Source of the DNA: Bacteroidaceae bacterium
GTDB taxonomy: Bacteria; Bacteroidota; Bacteroidia; Bacteroidales; Bacteroidaceae
Reading direction: 5' to 3'
DNA length: 64,000 nt
NCBI GenBank assembly: GCA_017617805.1
Contig: JAFZVN010000002.1
Coordinates: 18,135 to 82,134 of the forward strand
Positions within the stretch are counted from its first letter, which is position 1. Every line of letters starts with the position of its first letter. This document shows, piece by piece, positions 46,701-55,448 of the stretch. The notes below the pieces were generated by a model. It made no database searches and was not told the origin of the DNA. It saw only the letters and a program-made list of their open reading frames with translations. The position numbers and the translations under genes are program-made.

Positions 46701-46838
46701 CGTTTGTATGCTACAGTGCAGAATGTGTTCACCATCACCAAGTATAAGGGTATCGACCCTGAGGTGTTTGGCGGTTACGATAGTGCCATCTATCCACGTC
46801 CATTCACGGGTATTTTGGGTGTAAGTCTTAACTTCTAA
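43758..46838 (+). CDS. susC: SusC-like TonB-dependent starch oligosaccharide porin
   Basis: 1026 residues. Signal peptide ends SVSAFAQ. Carboxypeptidase-regulatory-like domain (~30-100, VKGHVKDNLGEVTGATVL), TonB box EQIVIGYGTVKK, plug domain (IRIRGGSSLNASNDPLIVVD, ASAAAIYGSRASNGVIIITT), then the barrel ending in GILGVSLNF. Imports maltooligosaccharides with SusD. Unlike the porin at 6331, its TonB box is canonical. 64 bases after susB with no separate promoter seen; susD follows after 12 bases. Confidence 0.95.
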   Translation: MKQKLNLRFCMTLLIGIFVSVSAFAQNITVKGHVKDNLGEVTGATVLQKGTSNGCTTDLNGDFTLSVPRGATLVISFVGYVTQEVTAAPTLNIFLQEDSKLLGEQIVIGYGTVKKNDLTGSVIAIKPDEMNHGLQTSAQDMIQGKIAGVSVVPGDGTPGGAASIRIRGGSSLNASNDPLIVVDGLALDSYGANEGAANALSMINPADIESFTVLKDASAAAIYGSRASNGVIIITTKKGKVSSGPKVSYNGNVSFSVNTKRLEVMNSKQFQDFAQKLFGYENDKEGWLASSQYANLGYYDAAGNHLFADTDWQKEIYRMGLNTDHNVTVSGGLKWMPYRVSAGYTHQDGTLKTSNFNRYTMSLSLAPSFLDDHLKVNLNAKLAFTRHSFAETSAVGKAIYADPTKPIYDDRAEAAEYGGYWQWPVTADFGDTSWTHSYSGLNADNPVAKLKNQSNIGKSNDFMGNVDIDYSIHGFEDLHLHLKGGMDYGHGRSNKTVSPYDYSTNIYYGSKGWNHGDKHNLSLTAYAQYLKDLNETHHFDVMAGYEWQKFYHKTDYDYPVYYPETHATYPGELVNPDYEETKNALFKTENYLVSFFGRVNYSLLDRYLLTFTLRNDGSSRFSKDHRWGLFPSAALAWKVNEESFLKDVSAVSDAKLRLGWGITGQQEGNIGDYAYLPVYTMSGAGAYYPVTGDGVTFRPEAYNPDLKWEKTTTYNVGVDFGFANNRFTGSFDYYYRKTNDLLNTIPLAAGVNFATRVMGNIGSLHNTGVELQLTYRPIQMKDLRWEVGYNLTWNKNKIDHLVSTDGKPIGNAWATVGGGGAGAVKAYAEGHPASAFYVYQQVYDEAGLPIEGEFVDRNGDGVLNEQDKYFYKKADADVVMGFTSKLIYKKWDFSFSLRASLNNYMYNSIEANDRANVSPAYVYSNNTWHNVVKYQLPKNWQYVSNIDSQSDYFIQNASFLKCDNITLGYSFDHVGKTGINGRLYATVQNVFTITKYKGIDPEVFGGYDSAIYPRPFTGILGVSLNF

Positions 46839-46850
46839 AAACTAACAATC

Positions 46851-48449
46851 ATGAAACTGAATATCAAAAAATCAATATGGACGACTGCTGTCGTTACTAT
46901 GGCAATGGGTGGAATGATCGCCTCATGCACGGGGGATTTGGATGTGACGCCAATTAACCCGCAGCAGGAGCAGGTGCTCGACCCCGATGCATTGTTCAAC
47001 AAGGTGTATGCAAGTTTCTCGTTGACAGGACAGGCAGGAGGAGCTGGAAAGGGTGACATCCCTGCTGAGATTTTCAGCAATGAAGGTATGTCAGGCTTCT
47101 ATCGTATGACTTGGTCGCTCAACGAGTTCTCCTCTGACGAGGCTGGTTGGGTGTGGTCTGACCCTGGTGTGCCAGAACTGCTCCACAATGCTTTTGACGC
47201 AAGCAATCAGTTCTCGTATGCGCTTTATTATCGCCTTTATTTCACCATCACGTTGTGTAACTCATACCTCGATTTGGTCAGCGACCCTCAAAAGAGTGCT
47301 GAGGTGCGTCTGATTCGTGCTCTGAATTATATGTATGTGATGGATATGTATGGAGCTGGTCCTTTATCGACAAAGATTTCTTCTGAGTATGCTCCTTACT
47401 ACACGCGTCCTCAGCTCTTTGAGTTCTGCGAGTCTGAACTGAAGGCTTGCATCGATGACTTGGCTGATGAGGGTAAGAACACTTACGGACGTGTGGATAA
47501 GGCTGCTGCCTATCTGTTGCTGGCTCGCCTCTATCTGAATGCAGAGGTATATTCTGGTACTGCCCGTTGGGACGATGCCATGACGTATGCGGAGAAGGTG
47601 ATCAAGAGTTCATATTATCACCTCAACACTACAGGCAAGAATGGCTATTCTGCTTATCAGATGCTTTTCCTTGCTGACAACAATGAGAATGGTGCTCAGT
47701 ATGAGGCTGTGATGCCTGCCCTGATGGATGGTTTGCAGACACAGAGTTATGATGCCATGAACTTCTTGGTGTTCTCTAATTACGGTAGTGCTGAAAATGC
47801 TACAGTTCCTTCTGGTACGAACAACAGCTGGGGTAAGTGTGCTCGTGTGAAAGGTAAGCTGGTAGAGAAGTTCTTCGGTTCTACGGCTGCACCTCAGACG
47901 GATGATCTTGCCACGATGGTTGCTGCTGCTGGCGATGACCGTGCGCTCTTCTTCAGCCAGGGCTATACCCAGTATATCACGACGGAAGCTTCTGACGAAG
48001 GATTCAGTTGTGTGAAGTTCCGTAACGTCCGTTCGGATGGTAAGGCTGCCAGTGCTGTCAACTTCGTGGATACCGACCTCCCATTGCTGCGTGTGGCAGA
48101 GGCATACCTCACCTATGCAGAGGCTTCAATTCGCAAGAATGGTCAGAATTCCACTGCCAACGGCTATATCAACGAATTGCGTAAGCGTGCCAATGCTACC
48201 CAGGAATCGTCTTATACACTCGACGATGTGTTGGATGAGTGGGCTCGTGAGTTCTGGTTCGAGGGTCGCCGTCGTATGGATTTGGTTCGTTTCGGACGTT
48301 TCGGCGGTCAGTCAGAATATCTTTGGGAGTTTATGAATAACATTCCAACAGGTGGATCGTTCTCATCCAACTTCAATGTGTTCGGCATCCCAACCACTGA
48401 CCTTGACGCGAATCCAAACTTGCAGGGACATCAGAACCCAGGATATTAA
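46851..48449 (+). CDS. susD: SusD-like starch-binding outer membrane lipoprotein
   Basis: 532 residues. Lipobox IASC with Cys26. SusD features: TPINPQQEQVLDPDALFNKV near the start, LIRALNYMYVMDMYGAGP, AAYLLLARLYLNAEVY and the C-terminal WAREFWFEGRRRMDLVRFG. Captures starch at the surface and closes the SusC pore. Its place directly after susC and before susE fits the sus order. Confidence 0.94.
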   Translation: MKLNIKKSIWTTAVVTMAMGGMIASCTGDLDVTPINPQQEQVLDPDALFNKVYASFSLTGQAGGAGKGDIPAEIFSNEGMSGFYRMTWSLNEFSSDEAGWVWSDPGVPELLHNAFDASNQFSYALYYRLYFTITLCNSYLDLVSDPQKSAEVRLIRALNYMYVMDMYGAGPLSTKISSEYAPYYTRPQLFEFCESELKACIDDLADEGKNTYGRVDKAAAYLLLARLYLNAEVYSGTARWDDAMTYAEKVIKSSYYHLNTTGKNGYSAYQMLFLADNNENGAQYEAVMPALMDGLQTQSYDAMNFLVFSNYGSAENATVPSGTNNSWGKCARVKGKLVEKFFGSTAAPQTDDLATMVAAAGDDRALFFSQGYTQYITTEASDEGFSCVKFRNVRSDGKAASAVNFVDTDLPLLRVAEAYLTYAEASIRKNGQNSTANGYINELRKRANATQESSYTLDDVLDEWAREFWFEGRRRMDLVRFGRFGGQSEYLWEFMNNIPTGGSFSSNFNVFGIPTTDLDANPNLQGHQNPGY

Positions 48450-48497
48450 GGCGCTTCGCTAAATGAATAATGATAAACGATAAATGAAATCAACATT

Positions 48498-49682
48498 ATG
48501 AAACTTACAAATATATTGACACCTATGCTTGTGGGTCTTGGACTTGTTGCCGTCACTTCTTGTTCGGATGACAATGATTCCAATCCTACGTTGCATCAGC
48601 CAACATCGTTCACGCTCAATACTCCTGCAACATCGGATTTGGCGATAGATTTGGCGGAAACAACCGATTCGGTTGTGCTCACATGGTCGCAGCCTGATTA
48701 TGGTGGTATGCCATTACCTACCACTTACTATATTCAGTATGCTGTCGACGAAGCTTTCTCATCAGAGATTGATGCGGATGGGAATGTGACGAACAATTTT
48801 GTGCAGGAGGATGAGCCGCTGACAGTGTGCCGTGGTGCCATCGCAGTGGAAGATCTGAATCGAAACCTGATGCACATGCTGGACATCACGAAGGAAGAGC
48901 AAGTTCCTGCTGAGCAGACAGTTTATGTCCGTGTAACGGCACAGACTTACTCCACAGACGTGATTTATTCTAACGTTGTCAAATTCAAGGTTTCTCCTTA
49001 CTTCCGTGCTCTGGTAGCCGCTGATCCTGTTATCTGGTATCTGACAGGTTCTTGTATCGGCGATGGCTCTTGGAACTCTGTTGTTCCAACTGGTTGTCTG
49101 CCACTCTATCTGAGTCAGGAAAACACTTACGATGAAGTGTCTGGTACAGGTGAAATCACGTGGGCAGGCTATCTCATGACGAATGGCTTCAAGTTCCGTG
49201 GCTCACCTGATGACAACTGGGCAGTACAGATTGGTCAAGGCGGCTCCTTCGGCGAGTTCGTTTTGAACGATGGCGGTTCAGGCAACATCACTGTTCCTGC
49301 TGATGGTTGCTACAGGATTGTGCTCGATACGAAGACCAATACTCCTGTCATCACAGAATATGATGGTACTGTGCGTGTGTTTGATGGCATTGCTCTCTCT
49401 GGTAGTTTCAATGGTTGGGGCGACACAGAGATGACTCCTGTCACCACTGCCTGTGAGAATCATGACTGGTACCTCACGCTTGACCTTACGGCTGGTGCAG
49501 AGGTGAAGTTCAAGCAGTCAGGTTCTTGGGACTTCAACTGGGGTGGTCAGTTCACCAAGCTCTCCTATGGCTATTATGGTAATGGTGTTGGTAATGGTCC
49601 TAACCTTTACATCGCAGAGGACGGCACTTACGACATCTTCTTCAACGACCTCACAGGTCTCTTCCGTTTCGTTAGAAAGTAA
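48498..49682 (+). CDS. susE: SusE-like starch-binding outer membrane lipoprotein
   Basis: 394 residues. Lipobox VTSC (Cys22) followed by SDDND, an acidic surface-export signal. The N-terminal SusE domain (~25-165, LTWSQPDYGGMPLPTTYYIQ) is Ig-like; two starch-binding modules follow: ~175-295 (VIWYLTGSCIGDGSW) and ~295-394 (IALSGSFNGWGDTEM ... FKQSGSWDFNWGGQ). Holds starch near SusCD. The upstream 48-base gap contains an AATGATAAACGATAAATG-type repeat. Confidence 0.92.
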   Translation: MKLTNILTPMLVGLGLVAVTSCSDDNDSNPTLHQPTSFTLNTPATSDLAIDLAETTDSVVLTWSQPDYGGMPLPTTYYIQYAVDEAFSSEIDADGNVTNNFVQEDEPLTVCRGAIAVEDLNRNLMHMLDITKEEQVPAEQTVYVRVTAQTYSTDVIYSNVVKFKVSPYFRALVAADPVIWYLTGSCIGDGSWNSVVPTGCLPLYLSQENTYDEVSGTGEITWAGYLMTNGFKFRGSPDDNWAVQIGQGGSFGEFVLNDGGSGNITVPADGCYRIVLDTKTNTPVITEYDGTVRVFDGIALSGSFNGWGDTEMTPVTTACENHDWYLTLDLTAGAEVKFKQSGSWDFNWGGQFTKLSYGYYGNGVGNGPNLYIAEDGTYDIFFNDLTGLFRFVRK

Positions 49683-49735
49683 TCAGCTCCATGCTGAATG
49701 ATTTCAAGAACTTAAAAACAAAAAACAAAAAGATT

Positions 49736-51169
49736 ATGTTTAAGAAATTGATATATTGTTGTGCCATTCTTGCGTTGGCAACATCCTGTAGCGAAGACTT
49801 CGACGATTGGGCTTCGCCACAGAGCAATGCACCAGAAGAATCTCAGTCGGTGCAGTTTGCGGCTACTGCAGCCGACGACATCGACATCGCTACAGCTGAC
49901 GATGTGATACCGTTGTTCACTTACACGCTCAATTTGCCTGAGGGTTATGTGTATGACTCTCTCTCCGTCGATGTGTTAGATGAAGCGGCTGGGCAGCTTA
50001 ATGCGCTGGCTTATGAAGAAGCTGAAGGAGTAGTGTCTGTTGACAAGGTAAACCTTGCAGCTGTGGTAGAGAATATGTTTGGCAAGCGTCCAACGCCTCG
50101 TGAGGTGAAGATCCTCACGAAGGCTTACGCTTACACCTCGGCTGCCAAGAATATGGTGGTGCGTTCTGTGACTGACACCTTGACCCTTCAGGTCACTCCA
50201 GAGGCTCCAGTGATTGAGAATGCCTACTATTATGTGGGTGGCGCAACGGGTTGGAGCGATTCTGACCAGACTTACAAGTTGTCGAATGGAGATCAAGATC
50301 CATACGAGAATCCTGTATTTACTGTCACTGTTCCTGCTGTGGGTGGTGACCACTGGTTCAAGATTGCACCTGCATCTGCCTACACCCGTGAGGAAGGTTT
50401 CTGGGGTGGTGACATGGTTGGTGTGGCTGTCAATGGAACTTCTGACCTCGAAGGAAAACTTGTCGTAGGCAAGAACGATGAGGTGGCTCAGTCTTGGAAG
50501 ATAGATGAGGGTGTTAATGGAGGTCTCTATTACACGATCTCAATCAATCTGCTTGACCAGACTTATACTATCACTCCGCTGAACTTCGGCTCTTGGCTCT
50601 ATGAGATTGGCAATGAAAGTGGTTGGTCTGCTAGTCATCCTCTCTATGGTCCTAACAACGATGGCAAGTATCAAGGTTACTACTATCTTGATGGACAGTT
50701 CAAGTTCAAGCCCAATGTGGATAATTGGGATGGCGACTATGAGTGCATTGGTGAAGGAAAGATTGGTCAGGGTTCTGACAATTGCCCAGATCCAGGTGCA
50801 GGCTTCTATCAGATTGATGTTGACCTCGCAGCAGGTACTTACAATCTTACGAAGGTGAACTCCATCACAGTGGTGGGCAACTTCAACGGATGGAATCAGG
50901 CTGATCAGAGCACCCACATGACTTACAACGTGGAAGGTGGTTATTGGGAGGCTACACTCAACCTTGACTCCAATGGTTTCAAGTTCGCCATGAACGATGA
51001 TTGGTCTGTCAGCTGGGGTGGCTCAAATGGCGATCCTGTTGCTTACAACGACCTCAGTCAGAATGGTGGTAAAGACCTTGACCTTCCTGCCGATGGAGCT
51101 GGTACTTACAACATCAAGCTCTATCTCGCCTACGAGGGTGGCAACAAGGTTGTGCTTACGAAGCAATAA
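49736..51169 (+). CDS. susF: SusF-like starch-binding outer membrane lipoprotein
   Basis: 477 residues from the ATG at 49736; the ATG at 49691 would put 15 polar residues before the signal peptide. Lipobox ATSC (Cys18) followed by SEDFDDW. An N-terminal SusE/F domain (~30-165), then three starch-binding modules: ~170-280 (YYYVGGATGWSDSDQ), ~285-375 (LYEIGNESGWSASHPLYGP) and ~375-477 (VVGNFNGWNQADQST ... FAMNDDWSVSWGGSN). Ends 12 bases before a strong hairpin. Confidence 0.92.
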   Translation: MFKKLIYCCAILALATSCSEDFDDWASPQSNAPEESQSVQFAATAADDIDIATADDVIPLFTYTLNLPEGYVYDSLSVDVLDEAAGQLNALAYEEAEGVVSVDKVNLAAVVENMFGKRPTPREVKILTKAYAYTSAAKNMVVRSVTDTLTLQVTPEAPVIENAYYYVGGATGWSDSDQTYKLSNGDQDPYENPVFTVTVPAVGGDHWFKIAPASAYTREEGFWGGDMVGVAVNGTSDLEGKLVVGKNDEVAQSWKIDEGVNGGLYYTISINLLDQTYTITPLNFGSWLYEIGNESGWSASHPLYGPNNDGKYQGYYYLDGQFKFKPNVDNWDGDYECIGEGKIGQGSDNCPDPGAGFYQIDVDLAAGTYNLTKVNSITVVGNFNGWNQADQSTHMTYNVEGGYWEATLNLDSNGFKFAMNDDWSVSWGGSNGDPVAYNDLSQNGGKDLDLPADGAGTYNIKLYLAYEGGNKVVLTKQ

Positions 51170-51180
51170 ATAATTTTTAG

Positions 51181-51234
51181 AGATGGAAGTGGGAAAGAAG
51201 TGACATTCTTTCCTGCTTCCATTTCTTCTTTTTT
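51181..51234 (+). terminator. Strong intercistronic terminator/attenuator between susF and susG
   Basis: A 17-bp arm (51183-51199) pairs with 51206-51222 with only two G-T wobbles, extendable to 19 pairs (51181-51224), with a 6-base loop and a following CTTCTTTTTT tract. It has the form of an efficient intrinsic terminator, yet the next gene starts 15 bases beyond it and has no visible promoter. Confidence 0.8.
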
Positions 51235-51248
51235 GATTGGTTTTAACC

Positions 51249-53039
51249 ATGAAGAAGTTCCTTTTACTATTCACTTTTGTTTTTGCAACGTTATTCTCTT
51301 CTGCTCAGTCGGAGGTGATGCTGCAAGGTTTCTATTGGGATAGCTATGGTGATACTCGATGGACGAAGTTGACAGAGCAGGCAGATGAGCTGGCTCGTTA
51401 TTTCGACCTCATTTGGGTGCCCAACTCCGGCTATTGTGAAGCAAGAAACAATATGGGTTACATGCCGCTCTACTACTTCAATCAGAATTCTTCCTTTGGC
51501 TCAGAAGCTGAACTGCGTAGCATGATTGCCACATTCAAGGAGAAAGGATTGGGTACGGTGGCAGATGTGGTCATCAACCATCACAACACCAATGGGTGGT
51601 ACTCGTTCCCTGCTGAGACCTACAAGGGAGTGACTTATCAGTTGCAGAGCACTGACATCTGTCGAAATGACGATGGAGGCGCTACGCTCGAACAGGCTAA
51701 AATCGACGGTGTGGAGCTCTCTGCCAACAATGATACAGGTGAGGGATGGGATGGCTGTCGTGACCTCGACCACAAGTCAGCCAATGTGCAGCAGGTGGTG
51801 AAGGCTTACCTCGACTACCTCCTCAACGACCTCGGCTATACAGGCTTCCGCTACGACATGGTGAAAGGCTATAGTGCCTCCTTCACAGCTGATTACAACA
51901 CGTCCTCCAAGCCTTCCTTCTCAGTGGGTGAGTGCTGGGATGGCTCCAGTGTCATCAAGGCGTGGATAGACGGTACCAAGGTGAATGGCACACCAACATC
52001 TTCTGCCTTCGACTTCCAGTTCCGCTATCGTGTGCGTGATGCCATCAATCAGAACAACTGGTCACTCCTTCAGGGCAATGCTTCTGATGCAGGTGGCTAT
52101 CCGCTGGCCTATCAGGAGGCATATCGCCCTTACGCTGTCACTTTCGTGGAGAATCACGATACGGAATATCGCTCTTCGACGGCTCAGCAAGACCCTATCA
52201 AGGCCGATACTTTGGCAGCTAATGCCTATCTGTTGGCTATGCCAGGTACTCCCTGTGTGTTCCTCAAGCATTGGCTCAATGCCAAGAGCGACCTCAAGCG
52301 TATGATTTCGGCACGTCGTTTGGCTGGCATCACTTCCACCAGCACATTCGAGAAGTTGGCGTCTGCTCAGCTCTATTATGTTGTGAAGACAACGGGTGCA
52401 ACGGGTTCGCTCATCTGTGTGGTGGGCAAGACCCCTGCTGCTTATACGGCTCCTGCTGGCTACACCAAGGTTTGCTCAGCTTCCGACTACATCTATTATC
52501 TGGATGACACTACTGCCGCTGGATGGGATGCTGTCGAGACCCAAATCGCTGCTGAGGTACAGGCTGAGAAGGAGAAGGAACAGCAGTTTACGCCACATAC
52601 GGCTACTGTCTATGTGAAGGCTGAGTTCACCCCTGTCTATTTCTACATCTGGGATAGCAACAACAATACCCAATTGAATGGCAACTGGCCGGGCAAACAA
52701 CCTGCCACCAAGGTGATTGATGGTGAGACGTGGTATTATCAGACGGTGGACATCAACGCCGCCAACTACTACTTTAACATCATCTTCAATCAAGGCAGTG
52801 GCAAGCCTCAGACGAGTGACATCACCAACCTCACTTCTGACAAGTATTACACAGCCACTATCGCTGATGGTATTGTGCAGTACACGGATGTGACTGCAAC
52901 GGTCGATGTGAAATCTCACTTCACACCTCACACCTCTGACCACTCATCTCGCATCTATAACTTGATGGGTATTGAGGTGAAGCAGCCTCTCAAAGGCTCG
53001 CTCTATATTCAGAACGGCAAAATCATCCTTGTTCGTTGA
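51249..53039 (+). CDS. susG: SusG-equivalent secreted alpha-amylase (GH13) with T9SS-like tail
   Basis: 596 residues. Signal peptide ends FSSAQ (~20) with no lipobox, unlike the lipoprotein SusG of Bacteroides. GH13 barrel with nucleophile Asp203 (GFRYDMVKGY), acid/base Glu228 (SVGECWDG) and Asp304 (FVENHDTEYR). A CBM26-like starch-binding module follows (~450-540, VYVKAEFTPVYFYIWDSN, NGNWPGKQP). The end (SRIYNLMGIEVKQP, IQNGKIILVR) resembles a type IX sorting domain. Starts outer starch cleavage. It follows a terminator-like hairpin, so expression may depend on read-through. The barrel resembles plant-type/GH13_5-like amylases more than SusG; symbol given by position and role. Confidence 0.85.
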   Translation: MKKFLLLFTFVFATLFSSAQSEVMLQGFYWDSYGDTRWTKLTEQADELARYFDLIWVPNSGYCEARNNMGYMPLYYFNQNSSFGSEAELRSMIATFKEKGLGTVADVVINHHNTNGWYSFPAETYKGVTYQLQSTDICRNDDGGATLEQAKIDGVELSANNDTGEGWDGCRDLDHKSANVQQVVKAYLDYLLNDLGYTGFRYDMVKGYSASFTADYNTSSKPSFSVGECWDGSSVIKAWIDGTKVNGTPTSSAFDFQFRYRVRDAINQNNWSLLQGNASDAGGYPLAYQEAYRPYAVTFVENHDTEYRSSTAQQDPIKADTLAANAYLLAMPGTPCVFLKHWLNAKSDLKRMISARRLAGITSTSTFEKLASAQLYYVVKTTGATGSLICVVGKTPAAYTAPAGYTKVCSASDYIYYLDDTTAAGWDAVETQIAAEVQAEKEKEQQFTPHTATVYVKAEFTPVYFYIWDSNNNTQLNGNWPGKQPATKVIDGETWYYQTVDINAANYYFNIIFNQGSGKPQTSDITNLTSDKYYTATIADGIVQYTDVTATVDVKSHFTPHTSDHSSRIYNLMGIEVKQPLKGSLYIQNGKIILVR

Positions 53040-53053
53040 AAGACTCGATAATA

Positions 53054-53083
53054 ATTGTACATTGTACATGGTAAATTGTACAT
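53054..53083. repeat. ATTGTACAT repeats between susG and the permease gene
   Basis: Three copies of ATTGTACAT (53054-53062, 53061-53069, 53075-53083), each containing the palindrome TGTACA. Another of the short-period intergenic tracts in this window. No promoter box seen. Confidence 0.6.
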
Positions 53084-53089
53084 GAAAAG

Positions 53090-54427
53090 ATGAAACAAAT
53101 ACCAGATCAACCCTTCATCAAACTGTTCAATATCAGTTTTGGCTTCTTTGGGGTGCAGATAGCTTACGCCTTGCAGTCAGCCAATATATCGCGCATCTTC
53201 TCCACCTTAGGAGCAGACCCTCATAGTCTTAGCTATTTCTGGATTCTGCCGCCCCTGATGGGCATTATCGTGCAGCCTTTTGTGGGGGCTTGGAGTGACC
53301 GCACATGGACACGCTTTGGACGCCGCATTCCCTATCTCTTCATAGGTGCGCTGGTGGCTGTGCTCGTCATGTGCATGCTCCCCAACGCAGGATCCTTCGG
53401 TATGGCGGCTGGTGCTGCGATGACCTTCGGACTCCTCTCACTCATGTTCCTCGACACCTCCATCAACATGGCTATGCAGCCTTTCAAGATGATGGTGGGC
53501 GATATGGTGAATGAGCGTCAGAAGGGACTTGCTTATTCTATCCAGTCCTTCCTTTGCAATGCAGGATCACTGGCTGGCTACCTCTTCCCCTTCGTCTTTG
53601 CAGCCATCGGCATCAGCAACGTGGCTCCAGAAGGTGTCATCCCTGATTCCGTCATCTATTCTTTCTACATCGGTGCCCTCATCCTTATCCTCTGTGTTGT
53701 ATATACGACGGCAAAGGTGAAGGAATATCCACCAACAGAATACAACGAATATCATCCTGTGGGAGAGAAGGAAGAGAAAGTAAACATGTTGCAGCTGTTG
53801 GTCAAGGCACCTAAGACCTTTTGGACAGTGGGACTTGTTCAATTCTTCTGCTGGGCAGCGTTTATGTTCATGTGGACCTACACCAATGGAACGGTGGCTG
53901 CTGGGGCATTTGATGCGCCGACTATCATGAAGGATGGGGCTTGTGTGCTCGACACCACCTCCACACAGTATCAGGATGCAGCTGACTGGGTGGGCATCCT
54001 CTTCGCTGTGCAGGCTGTGGGTTCTGTGATTTGGGCAGTGGTCATCCCACGCTTTAAGTCTTACAAGCTTGCCTATGTGGTCAGTCTTGTGCTGGGTGGC
54101 ATCGGTTTCGTTTCCCTTCAGTTCATTCACGACCACTACATGCTCTTTATATCCTTCCTCCTCATCGGTTGTGCATGGGCGGCGATGTTGGCACTGCCAT
54201 TCACCCTGCTCACCAACTCCTTAAAGGGTGGACATGTGGGCACCTATCTTGGTCTCTTTAATGGCACCATCTGTGTACCCCAAATTGTGGCTGCCAGCCT
54301 TGGTGGACTCATCCTCCATACTTTCACCACACAAGGCGAACTGGCACCTGAATCCAACATGCTTGTCCTCGCTGGCATCCTCCTCTTCATCGGTGCTGCA
54401 TGTGTGAACATCATCAAAGATAAATAA
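53090..54427 (+). CDS. MFS/GPH-type sugar permease (SLC45-like), probable maltose carrier
   Basis: 445 residues with about twelve membrane helices. The loop AWSDRTWTRFGRRIPYLF between helices 2 and 3 is typical of SLC45/GPH-type sugar transporters. It follows susG by 50 bases on the same strand, so it is probably the inner-membrane step for glucose or maltooligosaccharides released by SusA and SusB. A similar permease beside starch genes is common in Bacteroidetes, but the substrate is inferred from context only. Confidence 0.88.
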   Translation: MKQIPDQPFIKLFNISFGFFGVQIAYALQSANISRIFSTLGADPHSLSYFWILPPLMGIIVQPFVGAWSDRTWTRFGRRIPYLFIGALVAVLVMCMLPNAGSFGMAAGAAMTFGLLSLMFLDTSINMAMQPFKMMVGDMVNERQKGLAYSIQSFLCNAGSLAGYLFPFVFAAIGISNVAPEGVIPDSVIYSFYIGALILILCVVYTTAKVKEYPPTEYNEYHPVGEKEEKVNMLQLLVKAPKTFWTVGLVQFFCWAAFMFMWTYTNGTVAAGAFDAPTIMKDGACVLDTTSTQYQDAADWVGILFAVQAVGSVIWAVVIPRFKSYKLAYVVSLVLGGIGFVSLQFIHDHYMLFISFLLIGCAWAAMLALPFTLLTNSLKGGHVGTYLGLFNGTICVPQIVAASLGGLILHTFTTQGELAPESNMLVLAGILLFIGAACVNIIKDK

Positions 54428-54503
54428 GTATAAATTTTGTGGTGAACAGGGATGCCTGGGTGCGGTCAATGAGAATTTGAGGATGAAACGGACAAGACGC
54501 TGA

Positions 54504-55436
54504 ATGAAAAAAATTTGTCATTACATATCGGAATACATGGGTGTGTTGGTGCTGGCGGCGGCTGTGCTGGCACTGGCATTCCCAAGTGTATTGCAACAAA
54601 TACGTCCGACGGTCATCAATTACCTGCTGGGTGTGGTGATGTTCGGCATGGGACTGACGCTGAACCTCGGGGACTTCAAGATCGTGTTCTGCCGTCCGAA
54701 GGATGTCATCATTGGCTGTGTGGCGCAGTTCACGGTCATGCCGCTGCTGGCTTGGGGACTGGCAAGGGCCTTCCAGCTGGACGAGGCTCTGGCGCTTGGT
54801 GTGGTGCTGGTGGGTTGTTGTCCTGGTGGCACAGCATCGAATGTGATCACCTACCTGGCAAAGGGTGACCTGGCACTCTCTGTGGGAATGACAGGTGTTT
54901 CCACCTTGCTGGCTCCGCTGCTGACGCCTTTGCTGACATGGGCTTTGGCAGGAAAGAGTGTGGATGTGGATGTGGCTGGCATGCTGCTGAGCATCCTTTG
55001 GGTGGTCATCCTGCCCATCGTCGTGGGATTGATAGTGAAGGGTCTCTGGCCAAAATTCACGGAGAAGGCTGTTGATTATCTTCCAGCCATATCCTCGCTT
55101 GCCATTGCCTTCATCGTGGCTATCGTCATTGGTGCCAATGCCCAGAAGCTGCTGACAGGCGGTCTGGTGATCGTTGTTGTGGTCATGCTCCACAACATCT
55201 GCGGCTTGGGTCTTGGCTATCTGATAGGACGTCTGTTGGGACTTGCTGAACCGAAGAAGCGTGCCGTCAGCATCGAAGTGGGTATGCAGAACTCTGGTCT
55301 TGCCTCGTCATTGGCCACGCTCCATTTCGCGGCCTATCCTATGGCTACCATTCCTGGTGCCATCTTCAGCGTGTGGCACAACATCAGCGGTGCGATTGTC
55401 GCCCGTTTGTATGCAAGCAGGAAGCGGCAGCGGTGA
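54504..55436 (+). CDS. Bile acid:sodium symporter (BASS) family transporter
   Basis: 310 residues with about ten membrane helices. Family motifs: VVMFGMGLTLNLGDF, LVGCCPGGTASNVITYLAKG (Na-binding crossover region) and EVGMQNSGLASSLATLHF (second crossover). Family members carry bile acids, pantoate, pyruvate or related organic acids with sodium; the substrate here is unknown. It lies 76 bases after the permease and is convergent with tamL, 12 bases apart. The 54428-54503 gap shows no promoter. Confidence 0.92.
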   Translation: MKKICHYISEYMGVLVLAAAVLALAFPSVLQQIRPTVINYLLGVVMFGMGLTLNLGDFKIVFCRPKDVIIGCVAQFTVMPLLAWGLARAFQLDEALALGVVLVGCCPGGTASNVITYLAKGDLALSVGMTGVSTLLAPLLTPLLTWALAGKSVDVDVAGMLLSILWVVILPIVVGLIVKGLWPKFTEKAVDYLPAISSLAIAFIVAIVIGANAQKLLTGGLVIVVVVMLHNICGLGLGYLIGRLLGLAEPKKRAVSIEVGMQNSGLASSLATLHFAAYPMATIPGAIFSVWHNISGAIVARLYASRKRQR

Positions 55437-55448
55437 TGACACATAGTC

